From Neolewinella persica DSM 23188 (lineage in GTDB: Bacteria > Bacteroidota > Bacteroidia > Chitinophagales > Saprospiraceae): DNA of 64,000 nt. Made by a program: the position numbers and the translations under genes. The notes below the pieces were generated by a model that ran no database searches, had not been told where the DNA came from, and saw only the letters and a program-made list of their open reading frames with translations. The stretch lies in the NCBI RefSeq assembly GCF_000373105.1, contig NZ_KB890458.1, positions 186,001-250,000 on the forward strand, written 5' to 3'. Shown here piece by piece: positions 62,736 through 64,000 of the stretch (position 1 is its first letter; every line of letters begins with the position of its first letter).

Positions 62736-64000
62736 TTATTTCGGCGGAATCCCCATCGTAGCATTATGGTACACGATTGCAATAAGAAAAGCAACGACCG
62801 CCAGGATGATACCAAACAGGAAAATATTGTAGCAAATGCGTAGAAAGGAATACTTCTTGGCCAGTACGACACCGAGGTAATACAGGTCACGCGTCATCGA
62901 GGAGTAAAGGAAGTCTTCATCCCGGATCATCTCCATCATCCCATAATGAAAATCATCAATGGGCATGTTGTAAAAATTACCGAAAAATAGCAGGTTAGAC
63001 CGGCGGGCCTTGATGTCTTCCATGCTGCTTTTTCCCTCGGTAACTTTAGGGCGGGTTGCCTGAATGGCGTAGAAGAGAGAAGAAAGGCAAACCCCGACCA
63101 GAATAATGGTGGGGATGACCAAGTGTGGATTCGAATCCAGTTTAGTGGCCAGATTAGCGACTACGACAGAAAGCACAATAGCGTTGACCGAAAGCATGAT
63201 GTTGGCCTTGTTATCAGCGATGCTGCTTAAGTTGACGTGCGTCCGGTACGTTGCCCGGTACATGGTCTCTACGCCACGCCCTGGTTTGAAATCAGGAGCT
63301 TTTTCGGTGGCCTTTGCCACCGCCTTTTTTAATTTCTTGAGCGCCTTTTTATTTTGCTTTGCTTTTTCCAGCTCTTCCAGGTTCGTGGGCGTTTGATCGG
63401 GGAACAGTGCCTTTTTGCGTTTGTAGAGTTGCTTAACGTGCTTGCTTTTACGCTCCCCGAATATTTCCCGGGCGGCTTCCGTATGGTACTCATGGCTGAG
63501 CATGAAACTCAGCTCGAAGTCGATCCACTCCTGGTCAGACATGACCATGTTACGGGTAATGGCAAACTCCTGCCGAACCCGACCACACCGGTCCCAATAG
63601 CTCAAGTCGCCAAGATGGCTCAAATCGGCATCGGCAACGATTTCTTCCAGGAAGTTTCTAGGCTGTTGCGGCATTCGTGTCGCCCGGATAGCACCGGCGA
63701 TGTTGTTAATGAGTTCTTCATCGCTGACGCCCTGGCTGGTCAGCCAGTTAGTGGCGTTGGTAACACTGCGGTCCTCGTGATCCTCCCATCCTTCGGAATA
63801 ACCTGTGTCATGAAACCAGGCGGCCAGGATAATGGCCAGACGATCACCACGACTGACCTCATAATGATCTGCCAATTCAGTAGCCGCTTCCACTACCGCA
63901 CAGGTATGTTGGAAATTATGATAGACGAAATCAGCTTCAACTTCTTCCTGAATAAACTTTTCTACGTAGGCCTCCACTTCTTTCAGCAGGGCATCAGATT
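62736..64000 (-). CDS. HD phosphohydrolase fused to a PycTM (Pycsar effector-like) membrane domain, 5' end outside window
   Basis: At least 413 residues. The frame remains open to the window edge (SDALLKEVEAYVEK upstream of the GTG at 63977), so the true start is beyond 64000. N-terminal HD domain: YHNFQHTCAVVEAA, AAWFHDTGYSEGWEDHEDRS and VADADLSHLG. After a Lys-rich linker, the C-terminal part is the PycTM/DUF5706 fold: MYRATYRTHVNLSSIADNKANIMLSVNAIVLSVVVANL, then two further membrane segments and a cytoplasmic tail. PycTM proteins are membrane-damage effectors of cyclic-nucleotide antiphage systems, but HD-PycTM fusions also occur without a cyclase. No cyclase lies in the visible neighbourhood. 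Confidence 0.85.
   Translation of the reverse strand, partial: SDALLKEVEAYVEKFIQEEVEADFVYHNFQHTCAVVEAATELADHYEVSRGDRLAIILAAWFHDTGYSEGWEDHEDRSVTNATNWLTSQGVSDEELINNIAGAIRATRMPQQPRNFLEEIVADADLSHLGDLSYWDRCGRVRQEFAITRNMVMSDQEWIDFELSFMLSHEYHTEAAREIFGERKSKHVKQLYKRKKALFPDQTPTNLEELEKAKQNKKALKKLKKAVAKATEKAPDFKPGRGVETMYRATYRTHVNLSSIADNKANIMLSVNAIVLSVVVANLATKLDSNPHLVIPTIILVGVCLSSLFYAIQATRPKVTEGKSSMEDIKARRSNLLFFGNFYNMPIDDFHYGMMEMIRDEDFLYSSMTRDLYYLGVVLAKKYSFLRICYNIFLFGIILAVVAFLIAIVYHNATMGIPPK

Noticed and set aside
1-64000. tRNA or rRNA genes
   Set aside because: No cloverleaf or T-loop pattern found in the gaps between genes.

Overview
The window looks like chromosome from a marine, glycan-degrading member of the Bacteroidota, most likely a Saprospiria/Lewinella-type organism. 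This is inferred from SusC/SusD proteins, PorP/SprF and CHU_C/T9SS C-terminal domains, gliding/T9SS-style OmpA proteins, Bacteroidota promoters (TTTG-N19-TAnnTTcG) and roughly 50% GC. No rRNA or tRNA gene was found, so the taxonomy is not proven.

Layout. (1) 1-13095: end of a polysaccharide utilisation locus: SusC tail, SusD, two large FG-GAP/ASPIC-UnbV proteins, a PKD lipoprotein, a lipoprotein sulfatase and a GH29 alpha-L-fucosidase. A sulfated, fucose-containing glycan is the likely substrate. (2) 13347-19100: sugar catabolism operon: UxaA-family dehydratase, UxaB-family reductase, SDR dehydrogenase, FucP permease and mutarotase. It resembles the Campylobacter jejuni fucose island and would handle the monosaccharide released by region 1. 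(3) 19160-29783: mixed housekeeping: two tandem PAP2-like phosphatases, a DUF1080 lipoprotein, a NagB-LmbE fusion, an ABM monooxygenase, an O-antigen ligase, PheS and CorA. (4) 30070-39463 (minus): PorP/SprF, a TPR-PD40-OmpA protein and an 1839-residue PKD/CHU_C adhesin, a type IX secretion/adhesin set. (5) 39982-50562: a beta-helix protein, TamB, PdxJ, a stand-alone TonB domain, and a GMC oxidoreductase with its gluconate-2-dehydrogenase subunit-3-like partner. (6) 50563-55619: a triple palindromic repeat, an acyltransferase remnant, the SRP RNA, DoxX, three GT2 glycosyltransferases and a GT11 fucosyltransferase. (7) 55622-64000: a giant C25 (gingipain-type) protease, an M28 peptidase and an HD-PycTM membrane protein that runs off the window.

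The most unusual feature is the repeat content. A ~20-bp core, CTGCACCTGCGNCCGCGCC, usually preceded by a CT-rich stretch of degenerate ~8-bp words, occurs at 18 places in 64 kb. Twelve are intergenic and six lie inside genes: the pheS linker, the UxaB-family gene, the C25 protease, two signal-peptide or lipobox regions, and one short overlap noted below is excluded. Strictly, five in-gene copies are clear (15480, 20128, 21971, 27730, 59638) and 13 are intergenic. Other intergenic regions carry tandem 7-, 8-, 9- and 22-bp word arrays, often as inverted arms of long imperfect palindromes. I do not recognise this family; it is the best candidate for something undescribed here.
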